Assembly: GCA_029959195.1 (NCBI GenBank)
Contig: CP114123.1
Coordinates: 2,294,001-2,358,000 of the forward strand
Length of the DNA stretch: 64,000 nt
DNA from: Dictyophora rubrovolvata
Lineage: Eukaryota > Basidiomycota > Agaricomycetes > Phallales > Phallaceae
Direction of reading: 5' to 3'
In this document: one piece after another, positions 1 through 13,168 of the stretch
Layout: the number at the start of each line of letters is the position of its first letter
How positions within the stretch are numbered: the stretch's first letter is position 1
Notes under the pieces: model-generated
What the model was told of the DNA's origin: nothing
Databases searched by the model: none
Seen by the model: only the letters and a program-made list of their open reading frames with translations
Made by a program: the position numbers and the translations under genes

Positions 1-2700
1 TGAATGGAATCAATCACGCAAAAGTCCGTAGTACCTTTTTTTTTAAATAGAAAAATGATCTTAATGCTTTCCCCGGGCCCCTAAGTACACAGATTAATCA
101 TTAATGTACTTAATTTCAGCTTGGCTTGGAAGATACGATTGCGTAATGGTATATACATCTCATATGCGCCTGCGCCCATAAAGATTATATAGAAAGTATG
201 ATGTCAGCCTTAAACTTATACTAATAAACAATATTCAACATCTCCGAAATCCAAGGCGTGAAAGACTTGAATGAGTCAGGATCTTACTTGGTTAAAGGGC
301 GGATCACGATTTTCGCCCTCGAAGATTCTGTTCTTCTAATCAGCTAGGATTATTTAAGTTATCTTAGGTACTTTGCACCCGGTTGTCCCTTTTGACCGCA
401 CATAATAGGCACACCCGGATCCAAGCTCATACTCCTGTTTCTGTGCGGTGCTTGTCGGTATCCATCTCATCTCAGTTTGTTTTCATCGAATGGCTGCTAT
501 GATTAGTTTCTGAAAAATAAAAATATTACTGAAACATCCGGTTTGATTTTTACGGTGGCGGTAACTTTACATATTAATATCATCATATCCCCACCTTATC
601 AAACTTTGTGGGATCGTCCGACTTTCCTTAATCCCGACCCACCAAGCTACTATTTCTCCCTACTTTAGCTTGCTTAAGACCTTTGAGCTTCGGAACTCAT
701 GTAGGGTTATTATTGGAACACATAAGTACAACCATGTCATAAGACCTCCCGATCCGCCACAATGACCACCAAAAGTAGTTGTCTGATTCTTGGCAAATTA
801 TCCGATAAACGCGCATAAGTTTAACCAAATGTAGACCTAGTCTGGTGTTCAAGATCTAGGTTAATTTGGGAGTGAGGGATGAGGGATGAGGGATGAAAGA
901 GATTTCCTACGAAACGTCTAGGATCAAAAGAAGCCACTGTTGGCATATGCAATGTGCCTATGACATATAACACACGTTAACTGCATGGATGCATCATGGG
1001 TTTCTGGTATTGTGAATTAAAAGCGTCAGGGTACGTCTGTTTCCCTCTTTGGGGTTTATCTTACCATGGTTATGGCCGATGATATGCATTGACCACTCCG
1101 ATATCTTGCGGAAGCTAGCTGGAGTTCCAGGTTAGGGTACTGTACGTTACCGTTAACTCGCCATAATTAGATCGACTGCCCCATAGGTGTTATATGAAAC
1201 TTTCTATATCCGTGTTTGCACGTTTCTTGAATCAAAGTTGAACCTTAGGTGTCATCCTTCGTGTTTGAGCATTCAGAATAGGAGTATGAGGTTACTATGG
1301 ATAATGTGATATAAACTATAAAGTTATGTTGATGTCAACGAAAGATGAGCGCGAAGACACTGACTTCACTTGATACAAACTAGGGGAACCAGTAAATCAT
1401 AACTCTTATCATTAATACTGGGCCTCTAAGGGTAGACGGAATGAACAATCAACTTGAAAAGAACATCAATCTTGCGCCGTACGTCCACGCAAAGGCCGGA
1501 GCATCATTCTACCGAGATAACCGGGGTTGATTGCCATCAAAGTTGGAAAGGACGTCCACCACCTGAACCGGGGCACTTGTTCGTGCGGCGGTTTGATTTA
1601 ACCTGTGGCATGACCCTTGACAGATTCAATTAATGGCTTCGATTCCTAGTTCAGGTTGGTATTCTTTCATATCGCACTTTCACACGATCCAGAAAATCTC
1701 CCGTCCGGTAACTTTCATTGATGTGCTGGTTGGGTAGAATTTTAAAGCCAATCGGAAAAACATTGGAAGTTTTGAGAGGGTTCATTTGATTTACGGATAA
1801 CTTATATGTGCAAATTCGTGTTCCTCGTTTTTCCTTTCTATCAGTTCGAACCAGACAGGAGAGCTAACACTTAACTTACATATATATATACTTGTTCCTG
1901 CCATAACACTTTTCTCAATACGGAGTTGCAGGCTGCTGCTTTCTATTATAAAATTCCACCTGCTCCTTGAGAAGACTTATTTATGACTACAGTGTAAATA
2001 AGTTACCGGGGTTTCCCATGACGACAACGCTCAGATGTTCATTCAAGCACAAATGAGAAAGCCAGTTTCGGGTCGTCCGGGCATGAAGTCCTAGCTGAGG
2101 CGCTAGTGAGGTGTTCTATTTATGGAAAATGAAGTTCGTCAAATGAAAATAGTAGAACACATGCATGAATAAACAGCATAAGAACTTTGGCAGTCTTCGT
2201 TTTCAATCCTCGGCATCCGTCTGTCAGAGCGTGCGGAGGGAAAGGGAAAGGAAGGATTCTTACTAAGAGCGCCGGCACATGGTTTAAGCACGAAGTCCTA
2301 CGCAGTCAAGTTTCAAATCGTCGGCGGCGAGTTCTACGACATTCTTACCTTCTATAGAAAGTACCTTTCGAGCCTGCGATTCCAGCTCTTGCCAGCTTCG
2401 CGCAGTCGGTTCCGGTGGGCCGTAACTCGCGTCCTAGGTGCACAGCAGTCCTTTTTTTGCCAGAAAAAACACATCTGCATCTGAGCGAACGGAGCAGATA
2501 GGCTGAGGTCCTCTGTCGTGTTCTTCATCTGCGTTGTGAATAATGGATCCGGTGGCGTAGATTATGGTTTTTCAGGTATGCATCAAAGTCTCACGCGAAA
2601 AAGTGCTTCGTTTAGATAACTAGTAAAAAATGTTAAGTTTATGCCATGACGGTTTGTGATAATATTTGAACTCAGCGATTACAATGACTATACATGTCCA
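1..2700. other. Intergenic region, no gene recognised
   Basis: I see no open frame with a recognisable domain and no spliced gene model in this stretch. A short tandem heptamer, three copies of GAGGGAT, sits at 874-894. No terminal repeats or tRNA-like folds were noticed. It could be the distal flank of a gene outside the window. Confidence 0.5.
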
Positions 2701-2704
2701 CCGT

Positions 2705-5700
2705 GCTTATTGAGCGACGTTAAATAAGAATTGCGAGGTCTATGATTTTATTCTAGGGCGTCGACTGTCGAGTATCAGAGAAACATCTCTGAGTCATAAG
2801 TATGTACGTGAAACCCGAATGTACATACTTTGCTGATTTCAACACTCCTTTTGAAGATAATTTTGAAGTGACACAAAGCTCAGAGCACCTGGGGCACCGG
2901 GGTAAACAGTTGAGTGTGGCCTGGTATTGCCTCACGACGTGTTGAATCGATTCCTTTTTCTGCAGAAGTCAAAGAGAAGCCAGAGTCACCCACAATCGCC
3001 GTCATAAATCACGCGCGTCACGTTTTGTTGGGTTTCGTTCGTCCTCGGCTCCTTGCGATAGCACCATCAGCAGGACTGGTTTATTATGGACAAGGCGTTG
3101 GTATTCCATTATTCGGTCCTAACTTAAGGATAATCTAATATGGCTGTTTTCCAGCACGCAAACAAATTTTTTTATAATGCAAAAGGATACTAGTTTTACT
3201 AGAACCCGTCCCGTTAAATATCGCTCTGAAACAAAATTTTCTAAATTCAGCGCTGAGTCAACTAGTAGAGGGCCAAACTTATCCGCTATATGGGGTCCAT
3301 TCTTCTCGAATCCTATTATGGTTCCTAATGACTTTATTACCAATCAGCCTTACCAGCTTCGCAACTGTGTCTGCAAGCTGAACGTTTATATTTATATCGA
3401 ATCTTCTAACCACGCATCTTTCCCTTTCATTGGTGAAATTAAACCCCCTATTTGAAAAAACCGGTTCACAAGACAAGGCGACACATCCGACAAACGGGAT
3501 GAGAAATGAGGACGATCCCGACTTCCAAGTGACCATGCAAATCATTTAGTCGCAAGTGGATATATATTGTTCTGTCTTATTTAACATTTAGGGCATCCAT
3601 AATCTGTCTGTCTGACAAGACGAATCACAGCCACTTCAATAAACATTTTAGATTATAGTATTGTGATAGTGAGTCAAACTCATCTGTGATAGAAGCATTG
3701 CGCTGGACACTCGTCTTCTAAGGTACGTACCGTACAATATTCCCATGTTCTGTTTTAGTTCTGCCAGCATGTGAATTGGCAACTTCTCAGAAGTGAATTT
3801 CCTGGATTGGAAATCCCTCGAATCATATAACATTCAACGAATGAAAAATCTTGAATGCACGGGTGCACGAGACTATTGTTTTCTTCTCCAACCAAAATGG
3901 AGAAACAAGAGTTGAAGACGGTGGACGAAGGCACTTTCAAGGTCTTCGTTGTTCCCGACAAACTGACCCCCGATGGTCGCTTGTTAGAACCCCAACCCAG
4001 CCCTGATCCAGCAGATCCTTTGGTACGTCAAACTATGCTTCAGTCAGAACACACCAGAGCTGATGCATGTTGACAGAACTGGTCTTGGTTTTGGAAACAC
4101 ATTATCTTGTTCCAAATATCAATGTCGAGTATGGTAGGACTAATATCATCATCTGGTCTGTTTCATTTTTTCAGCTACGAACGACTTTGATTGAATGATT
4201 ATCTGTTATCCGAAGCAATTGTACCAGGTTACAGTGTGATAGCTAAGGATGTGAGTATGTCCAAGCTCAAAGTCATGTTTGAACCACTAATCAAATCTGA
4301 ACTAAGTTTCATACATCAACCAACATAGTAAGCTACCAATCCAGTGCCTACGACATTGGTAACATGATCGGCACTCTATTATGGACACCCATTTCTCATG
4401 CATACGGCCGAAGACCTGTATACCTCCTCGCAGGTCTAATGAGTTTTGCCGCAAATCTCGGGGCCGGTTTCGCAACGACTTACACAGGTCTCTTTGTTAG
4501 TCGTGTAATTCAAGGCTTAGGATCTGCCGCGTTCAATGTTGTGACTGCTGCAAGTATAGCAGATCTGTTTTTCCTTCATGAGAGAGGTGTTAAGACTGGC
4601 GTGTGGACGTATCTGACGAATTCTGGGTAAGTAGTACGATGCCAAAGAAATCTGTTCGTTTCAATTGATTTTGTTCAGATCCGACTTGGGCACCATTATT
4701 GGTGGTCCCGTGATACAAGCTGCAGGTACGTTCGTCTCGTTCGTGAGCTAAACCTTCATCACAATGCGCGGACACAGGATTCCGCTGGGCAATTCAGCTT
4801 ACCGCCATACTCAAAGGGGTCCTACTCATATGCGCAATATTCTTACTTCCCGAGACTCTCTATCATCGTCGCCCTTCTACAGTCCAGCAAATCAAAACAT
4901 CACAATCTCTCGACACGAATCACCCATTCGTGCACCAGAAGGAGCGTAATCACTCCATTTATGCCAATCTTGTAAGAGTTCCGCTTAAACGGATTGGATC
5001 GCCTGTCAAACTTAAAGCCATACTTGAGCCTTTCAAAATGTGTATGTTGAATTACTCAATCAAAGCTCGTACTAACACCTTCGGACAGTGAAACATCCGA
5101 ATATTCTGATACTTTGTCTGTTGTTAAACTTTGGTTTCGTCTTTGCAAATAAAGCAATATTAGTATTAGTACCTCAAATATATCCTGTCTTATACGGTTT
5201 CAATAGTAGACAGCAAGGTTCGTCTTTTATTTATCATCGTAAATTTCACACTCATTTGCTGTATAAACATTCAAGGGTTAACGTTTTGTAGTTTCCTTAT
5301 CGGCGGTATTATCGGAGAAGCGTTTGCAGGATGGCTTTCCGACTACATAATATTCCGACGAACTAAAGCTAACAATGACGCCTTTGAACCGGAAATGAGA
5401 CTTACTGCTTTGCCATTGGGAATACTCTTTATATCTGTCGGAGTGCTTTTGTGGGGCATCTTCGTCGATATAGATACTCCCTGGATCGGACCCGTTCTGG
5501 CAGGAGGTATAAAAAGCTCTACCTTCTATTCTCGCAAACCGCAAGCTTATCCGAAGATATGTTAGGTATTTCCCATTGCGGCATCCAAATAAACACAACC
5601 CTCGTTATGGCATACATCCTCGATTGCTACGGACGGACTCAAAAGACTGCATCAGCCGTAACGGTTATTTGGTTTTTTAAAAATCTACTTGAGACAACTA

Positions 5701-7313
5701 TGCCATTTTATGATCTCCGTGCGTCCAAAAGCTTAGGGCTCACAACATGGTTCTCAATACAGTTTGCGATTCTTATGGGAAGTGGACTTGCATCTATGTT
5801 GTTGTTGTGGCCGTCTGTTGGGAAGCGGTTGAGGAATTGGTCTGAGGAGAACAAAGAAGACGATGACAATGACAATGAAGTTTTAAAGAAATAGGTCTCA
5901 TATTTTCATGTATATTTTGTTTGAAGTAAACTGTCTCGTATAAAGTGGTACTACTTTATTTATGATGCATTTGAGTTTGGACAAAAATTCAAAAAAAGGG
6001 CCGGGATATATATACAACTGCCAAGCACGTGTGCGACGCTGATGTTACGTGAACTGTTGAAGGCGAGAACGGCTTAGAAGGAGAACACACCGAAATCGCC
6101 AAAACGACGCGTTTAGACTAACGCAAAACAACGGCTCCCAAATAAAACATGTAGTACAAGCACACTGAAACAACGCAATACTCGATCGCTGTATATGCGC
6201 AGCCCCCGTGTTCTGGGTCCATTATCCACTCATACGATGCAACGCCTCAGGTAGAAACAGCCGTTTAACGGATAAAAAGCCTTAGGTCTCAGGATCCTTA
6301 TGTTCCTGTTTTCCTTCACCTGCTTATCTCAAGAATCGCCCCAGCGTGAATTTCAACCGCGATCGACATTTAGTAAAATCTCTCTCTCGCCTTTATTTTC
6401 CGTCACGGTAGACTGTCAACTTTACCGTTCATCGTCGTCTAATATCTTTCTTTGTCATGTTTCATTACCTCTTTACTCTTTTACCCTTAGATATCAAGAG
6501 CGCCGTTTCTCACTGACTCATAGAAAAGATGTATATAAGAATAACTAGCTAGAACAAAAATAACATCGCAGATTATCCCCTCAGCAACCATATTCTCGCA
6601 GCTCGAGTTTAAGAAAAGAATAGACTTCGTCGACTACCCAGGCAAATCCCTTCGTTGTGTTATTCATGGGACCCTATCCTACAAATAACTCCTATTATTA
6701 CTTCTTCCTCCTGCGCCTTACACTGACACTGGTTCCCCTTTCTTTCCTGTGTACTCCTGCAAGCGCACATCAAAACATACAATAAACCAATCAGGGAGCA
6801 TGAACTGGCAAGAAGTTATCAAGTGGGAGGGATGTCTGTTAAAATTCTCAGGTTGACTTAGTAAATGAGAGAACTCACTGCGACAATGGAAATAGTGATA
6901 TTCGAAAAGTCGAGCCTGGCATCCTGTCAATATTTCTTGTTTTAAGAATTTATAAAATGACGAGATTGGTTGATCAGTCGTCAGATCCGTTTACTTGCAA
7001 CTACGTACAGGATTGAACAAGCAATCTAAAATGAACAGCTATCAGCCTGATGAACATGACTGCAAACAATAGTCATGGCTTACCAGGTGCATGAGCTCCA
7101 TGCCACGAACTAATATGGGCACACTATGGGGAGCTTTCGTTGACTGGCTCAACGTAGCCGTGAACGTGTTGCATTGCGAGTCAGACGGTCAAACCGTGAA
7201 TGGCGAATTGGAGCAAAAGATGAAGAGATGAATGATGGAATATTGATGAAAAACGTGCGCACGCAGACTATCTCTGACCAGAGCAGGAGTACCACCACCA
7301 CAATCTTTTATAA
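2705..7313 (+). repeat. Tandem duplication, unit A (MFS gene plus flanks)
   Basis: The unit starts near the words TGCTTATTGAGCGA (about 2705) and ends near the words CAATCTTTTATAAACCC (about 7297-7313). The same order of sequence recurs directly downstream as unit B, including upstream flank, gene and 3' flank. Unit A contains about 700 bp (roughly 6055-6765) that B lacks. The 3' non-coding part, 5895-7313, holds no gene that I can support. Flanks have diverged much more than parts of the coding region. Confidence 0.85.
3897..5894 (+). CDS. MFS transporter, DHA1-like, tandem copy 1
   Basis: Predicted plasma-membrane major facilitator superfamily transporter, probably a proton-driven exporter or general substrate carrier of the DHA1 type. 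About eight exons can be read. The N-terminal cytosolic tail is followed by a TM1 region ending SSSAIVPGYSVIAKD. Next comes YQSSAYDIGNMIGTLLWTPI with SHAYGRRPVYLLAG, a motif-A variant, then RVIQGLGSAAFNVV. The middle loop after the sixth helix is basic. The C-terminal half includes LIGGIIGEAFAGWLSDY and VTVIWFFKNLLETTMPFYD. Splicing keeps one frame throughout; intron 1 is GTACGT...ACAG at about 4021-4074, and intron 3 uses a TAG acceptor near 4328-4330. I chose the ATG at 3897 because the frame before it gives no family-like residues. Substrate is not predictable. It lies in a direct tandem pair with the gene at 8792. Confidence 0.85.
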
Positions 7314-7324
7314 ACCCACTGAAT

Positions 7325-10300
7325 GGAGGATACTTCTTATTGAGCGAAGTTAGGTAAGAATTGTAAGGTCTATGCCTTTTTTTTGTGCTAGGGTGCCGAG
7401 TGTCAACGAAACATCTTATATTTATGTGAAACCCGAATGTACACACTTTTACTGAATATTCCAACAGTCTTTGTTGAAGACAGTTTTGAAGTAATATAAA
7501 GCTCACAATACCAGGTGTTGAATCAATTATATTCCTTCTTCTGCGACATCGTATGCTCAAAGTCTTGTGAAAGGTCGACGCTGAGTTTATCCCGTCTTTT
7601 TTTTTCGTTCTTGCGTCATGTCCTTTCCTTAAAACGTTGTTCTGCAGCCTAAAGAAACAAAAGCTGACATATTCAAACTTCAAAGTGCTACTTGCCATCT
7701 TTCGGCATTGCGCTTGCGGAGATAAATGTTTGATTGTCGAAGTATGTTGTTAGTCCAATAAAGATATAAAACAAATCTGTTCGAGACGAGCAAGAACGCC
7801 AACCCGTTCATTGCCTCAGTCAAACTTGACTCAAACAGGTTAGAGAAGCAGAAGGAGAGGGCAGTCACCCACAACCGCCCTCAGGTTTGTCATAATCACG
7901 GCGTCACGCTTTGTTAGTTTTCGTTCGTCCTCTACAGCTACTCCTGCGAATAGCTGCGACAACACCATCACCGGGACATACTTTTAGCATGTTTTTTTTT
8001 GGTGAATTCCATTATTTGGTTCTAATTCAAGGACAATCTAATATGGATGTTTGTTAGCACGCAAACGAATTTTAATATAATGCAAAAGAATATTAGTCTT
8101 GTTAGAGCCCGTCCCGTTAAACCTCGCTCTGAAGTAAAATTCAGCATTGAGTCAACTAGTAGAAGGCCCAAGTTTATCCGCTATATCACAACTATTCCTT
8201 CAGGGCCTATTCTATCATGGTTCCTGACGTCTTTATTACCAATCAGCCTTACCAGCTTTGCAACAGCTGAACATTTATATTTATATTTTAAGCACCACGC
8301 GTCTTTCCCCTTCATTGGTACAATCCAACCCCCTTCTGCTGAAATTGGAAAAACCGGTTCATAAGACAAGGTGACACATCCGACAAACGGGATGAGAGAT
8401 GAGAACAGTTCCGACTTCCGAGCGATCATGCAAATCATATAGTCGCAAGTGGATATATTTATTTTGTTCCGTAAGCCTATTTACACTCTCGCTTTGGTGC
8501 ATCCTTAATCTATCTGACAAAATGAATAACAGCCACTTCAATGGAGAATTTAAATTATAGCATCATGATAGTGAGTCAAATCCACCTGTGATAGAAGCAT
8601 TGCGGTGGGAACTCGTCTTTTGAGGTACAATATTCCCATGTTCTGTTTCAGTTCTGCTGACATGTGAATTGGCAACTTTTCGGCAGCGAGTTTCCTGGAT
8701 TGGGAATCTTCGAATTATATAACATTCAGCAAATGAAAAGTCTTGAAAGCACAGATGCATGAGAGTGTTGTTTTCTTCTCCAACAACCGAAATGGAGAAG
8801 CAAGACTTGAAGACGGTGGATGAAGACACTTTAAAGACCTTCGTTGTACCCAACAAACTGACCCCCGATGGTCGCTTGTTAGAACCCCAACCCAGCCCTG
8901 ATCCAGCAGATCCTTTGGTACGTCAAACTATGCTTCAGTCAGAACACACCAGAGCTGATGCATGTTGACAGAACTGGTCTTGGTTTTGGAAACACATTAT
9001 CTTGTTCCAAATATCAATGTCGAGTATGGTAGGACTATTATCATCATCCGGTCGGTTACATTTTTTCAGCTGTGAATGACTTTTGATCGAATGATTGTCT
9101 GTTATCCGAAGCAATTGTTCCGGGTTTTAGCGTGATAGCTAAGGATGTGAGTATGTCCAAGCTCAAAGTCATGTTTAAAATCACTAATCTAATCTGAATT
9201 AAGTTTCACACATCAACCAACATATTAAGCTACCAAGCCAGTGCCTACGACATCGGTAACATGATCGGCGCTCTATTATGGACACCCATTTCCAACGCAT
9301 ACGGCCGAAGACCTGTATACCTCCTCGCAGGTCTAATGAGTTTCGCTGCAAATCTCGGGGGTGGTTTCGCCCCGAGTTACGCAGGTCTTTTTGTTAGTCG
9401 TGTATTTCAAGGGTTAGGGTCTGCAGCATTCAATGTTGTGACTGCTGCAAGTATAGCAGATCTATTTTTCCTTCATGAGAGAGGTGCTAAGACTGGTGTG
9501 TGGACGTATCTGACGATCTCTGGGTAAGTAGCACGATGTCAAGGGAACCTATTCGTTTCAATTGGTTTCTGTCCAGATCTGATTTGGGCATTATTATTGG
9601 CGGCGTCGTGATACAAGCTGCAGGTAAGTTCGTCTCGTTAATCCTCTGAAGTAAACCTTGATCAAATGCGCGGACACAGGATTCCGCTGGGCAATTCAGC
9701 TTACCACCATACTCAAAGGGGTCCTACTCATATTATCAATATTCTTACTTCCCGAGACTCTCTATCATCGTCGCCCTTCTACAGTCCAGCAAATCAAAAC
9801 ATCACAATCTCTCGACACGATTCACCCAGTCGTGCACCAGAAGGAGCGTAATCACCCCATTTATGCCAATCTTACAAGAGTACCGCTCAAACGGATTGGA
9901 TCGCCTGTCAAACTTAAGGCCATACTTGAGCCTTTCAAAATGTGTATGTTAAATCCCTACTCAACCAAAGCTGGTACTAATCTTCTCGGACAGTGAAAAA
10001 TCCTAATGTTTTTTTACTTTGCCTATTCTTGAACTTGGGTTTCGCTTTTGCAAATAAAGGAATATCAATATTAGTACCTCAAATATATCCTGTCTTATAC
10101 GGTTTCAATAGTAGACAGCAAGGTTCGTCATTCATTTATCATCGTGAATTTCAAACTCATTCGCTGTATAAACATTCAAGGGTTAACGTTTTGTAGTTTC
10201 CTTATCGGCGGTATTATCGGAGAAGCGTTTGCAGGATGGCTTTCCGACTACATAATATTCCGACGAACTAAAGCTAACAATGACGCCTTTGAACCGGAAA

Positions 10301-11535
10301 TGAGACTTACTGCTTTGCCATTGGGAATACTCTTTATATCTGTTGGATTGCTTTTGTGGGGCGTCTTCGTCGATATAGATACTCCCTGGATCGGACCCGT
10401 TCTGGCAGGAGGTATAGAAAGCTCCACATTCTATTCTCGCATTGAAACCCCAAGCTTATCAGAAGATATTAGGAATGACCCATTGCGGCATCCAAATAAA
10501 CACAACCCTTGTTATGGCATACATCCTCGATTGTTATGGACCGACTCAAAAGACTGCATCAGCCGTAACGGTTATTTGGTTTTTCAAAAACCTATTCGAG
10601 ACGACCATACCGTTTTATGATCTCCGTGCCTCCAAAAGCTTAGGGTTCACGAAATGGTTCTCAATACAGTTTGCGATTCTTATGGGATGTGGGCTTGTAT
10701 CTATGTTGTTGCTGTGGCCGTCAGTTGGGAAGCGGCTAAGGAATTGGTCTAAGGAAAACAAAGAAGACGATGTCAATGAGAATGAAGTTTTTATATAAAT
10801 AAATCTCATATTTTCGTGCACATTTTTTTTGAGGTAAACTGTTTCGTATAAAGTGACACTGATTATTATGATGCATCTAAGTTTAAGTTTGGACAAAAAT
10901 ATATAAAAAGAGTTGGGGATACACAACTGGCAAGCACGTGTGCGACGTTGATTCTGTTACATAAACATACAATAAACTAATCAAGGAGCATGAGGTGCGT
11001 CAAGACGTTATCAAGATGGGGTACTACGAAAGAGGATCTCTGTTCAATATTATTAAGGCCGACCTAGTAAATGAGAGAACTCACTGCGGGCAATGGAAAT
11101 AGCAGTGATATTCGCAAGACGAAGGAGCAAAAGTCGAGCCCGGCATCCTGTCAATATTTTTTGTTCTAAGAATTTTTAAAAAAGCGAGATTTGTTGATCA
11201 GTCATCAGATCCGTTTACTTTACTTGCAACTACGTACAGGATTAAACGGGCAATCTAAAATGAACAGCTATCAACCTGATGAACACGACAAGTAATAGTC
11301 ATGGCTTACCAGGTGCATGAGCTCCACGCCACGAACAATGAGCACATTGTGGAGAGCTTTCATTGATTGGCTCAACGTGGTCGTGAACGTGTTGCATTGT
11401 GAGAACAGTCAAAGGTGAATTGAATTGGAGCAAAGGATGAAGAGATGAAAGATGGAATATTGATGAAAAACGTGCGCGCGCAGACTGTCTCTGAGCTGAG
11501 CAACAGTACCACCGCAATCTTTTATAAACAAAAAT
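7325..11535 (+). repeat. Tandem duplication, unit B (MFS gene plus flanks)
   Basis: Second copy of the unit that begins at 2705. It opens with CTTCTTATTGAGCGAAG (about 7330) and closes with CAATCTTTTATAAAC (about 11515-11530). It has roughly 280-300 extra bases (about 7535-7840) upstream of the gene compared with unit A, and lacks the 700 bp block of A. The two units abut, so this is a simple head-to-tail duplication without any recognisable mobile element at the junction. Confidence 0.85.
8792..10798 (+). CDS. MFS transporter, DHA1-like, tandem copy 2 (splice site doubtful)
   Basis: Paralogue of the gene at 3897, with the same exon order and the same family motifs: NAYGRRPVYLLAG, RVFQGLGSAAFNVV, FLIGGIIGEAFAGW and a C-terminal acidic tail. 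Membrane export role is inferred from the family. The third intron looks damaged: copy 1 has CATAGTAAGC at the acceptor, whereas copy 2 has CATATTAAGC (about 9220-9230). The only nearby AG then gives a wrong frame with the canonical donor GTGAGT at about 9148. Either another donor is used, a cryptic site gives a variant protein, or the gene is an early pseudogene. The remaining exons read through without stops. Confidence 0.7.
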
Positions 11536-13168
11536 GGCCCTTGATGCATTGATAATCGAAGTATTCATCAGATCACGTCAGAAGATAAGGATGAACATCC
11601 TAATTGGTCAGTTGTCTACCTTACAAGGGAAAGGAGAAGGGTTAAGCGAAGCCGAGAAAAGTGACTACAGCCCGAGTCCGGGCTATGTATCCGAAGCTTT
11701 ACTTTTTACCTAACGACAACAAAAAGCAAGCTAGTAGCCGACCTCAGGCGTGTCGAATTAGGAGGTGCGTACATGTCAATGCGTCGGTAATTAGCGTGCG
11801 GTCAGCTGATTTCAATTTTTACTGGCTTGCAAAGGACAATAAAGGAATATAGAATTGCATGGCAATCATGATTTATGACTACCCGCATCATTGCCATTGA
11901 TTAATTTGCATCAGACTCTTTTGTCAACGATTTGAATTGAACTTGGCGAAGGTGTTTCTATTTGCGAGCGTAAGTCTGACATCATAATCAAACCTGTTCA
12001 TTTCATTCATGAAGAATTCATCATTCACGAGGAGTCGACTCCTGCGATGAATCGGATATTGCCAATGTGCTTTCGCAACACCGGTTGTTCCGGTTCCAAC
12101 TTGTCGTCCACATACCATAAAGTTTACTGTGTTGAGTACATGAGGTGGGATGAGTCTATGCCGTAAGATCTCTGGAAAATCAGACTAGCCTCCAAGAGCC
12201 GGAGAATGGCTGACGAGCCTCTCAAAACTGGTCTCTCATACAATCGTTAGCACTTTTCATTCGAATTCGAATTCGATATGAAGAACCTGATCTGCCACAT
12301 AGATCTCACACGATCTCGTTGAGATAGAAATCCACGAATAACAAACATCGACGTTCGCCGCCAGCCGGTATTTGCTAGTGCTAGAATCTGAAAGCCGTAT
12401 GTGCATACGTATGCCCAAACTCAGAGCAATGGCTACAGTCTGGCTTGGCACGGCATTGCTGCATACGAAATGGGACATCAGAAATGCGCATGCATGCACG
12501 GAAACACGTTGAGGCCCGTTGAAGCTAATAAAACTTAATCTTAAAGTTATAAGGGTGACGGGATAGAAAAAAAAAGGTGCCTGGCACTAGCATCAGTCTA
12601 AGTAAGATTTTACTCCTATTCAAAATAGCTAACGTTAATGTTCATGATGAGAGCTTGAGAAGATTGAGAAGACTACCAAGAAAACATGCATGAAGGTGCG
12701 AATTCACGCCGGTGCCCGTGCCGCGGTTGCGGTGTCAAGCGAGTCCGACAAGTATCCATATTTTATCCTTGTTCTTGAGAGACTTTTTGATCAAAAAGAA
12801 CATTGGAGTGGCAATTTCGATAAACGAGGTTGTCTTTCATAAAAAAAAAGGCGGAGGTACTACAAGGTACTACCTTGACGAAGCGCTAGCCATGTCATAA
12901 GTAAGTGAAAGCGCTCGTTGAACACATCGCAGACATCGTGAAAGAAGAAACGAAATGAAGAAAGACAAAGGCATTATAAAGATAATCTGTCCAGGGTAGA
13001 TAAAAGTCTGGTGAATAATAAAGAGTAATTAAACAAACGCGGGGTGGTATTTTGCTATACATACACCTGCAACTTCATCCCAATTATTACAGAGGTACCT
13101 CTTCATCACGTCCATCAAGAGAATAAAACAAAGTGAAAGACAAAAAGAAAATAAAAGGGTCTTTCTCT
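11536..13168. other. Intergenic region between MFS copy 2 and chitin synthase
   Basis: No convincing gene. There is a TTCGAA-rich palindromic word at about 12260-12277. The end near 13169 should contain the 3' untranslated region of the chitin synthase gene on the minus strand. Short open frames here have no family-like composition. Confidence 0.5.

Noticed and set aside
874-894. Three-copy GAGGGAT heptamer as a possible minisatellite
   Set aside because: Only three copies and no neighbouring structure; noted but not of interest.
7189-7698. Open frame of 169 codons on minus across the duplication junction
   Set aside because: It spans the boundary between units A and B, so the frame was made by the duplication. 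Composition is not protein-like.
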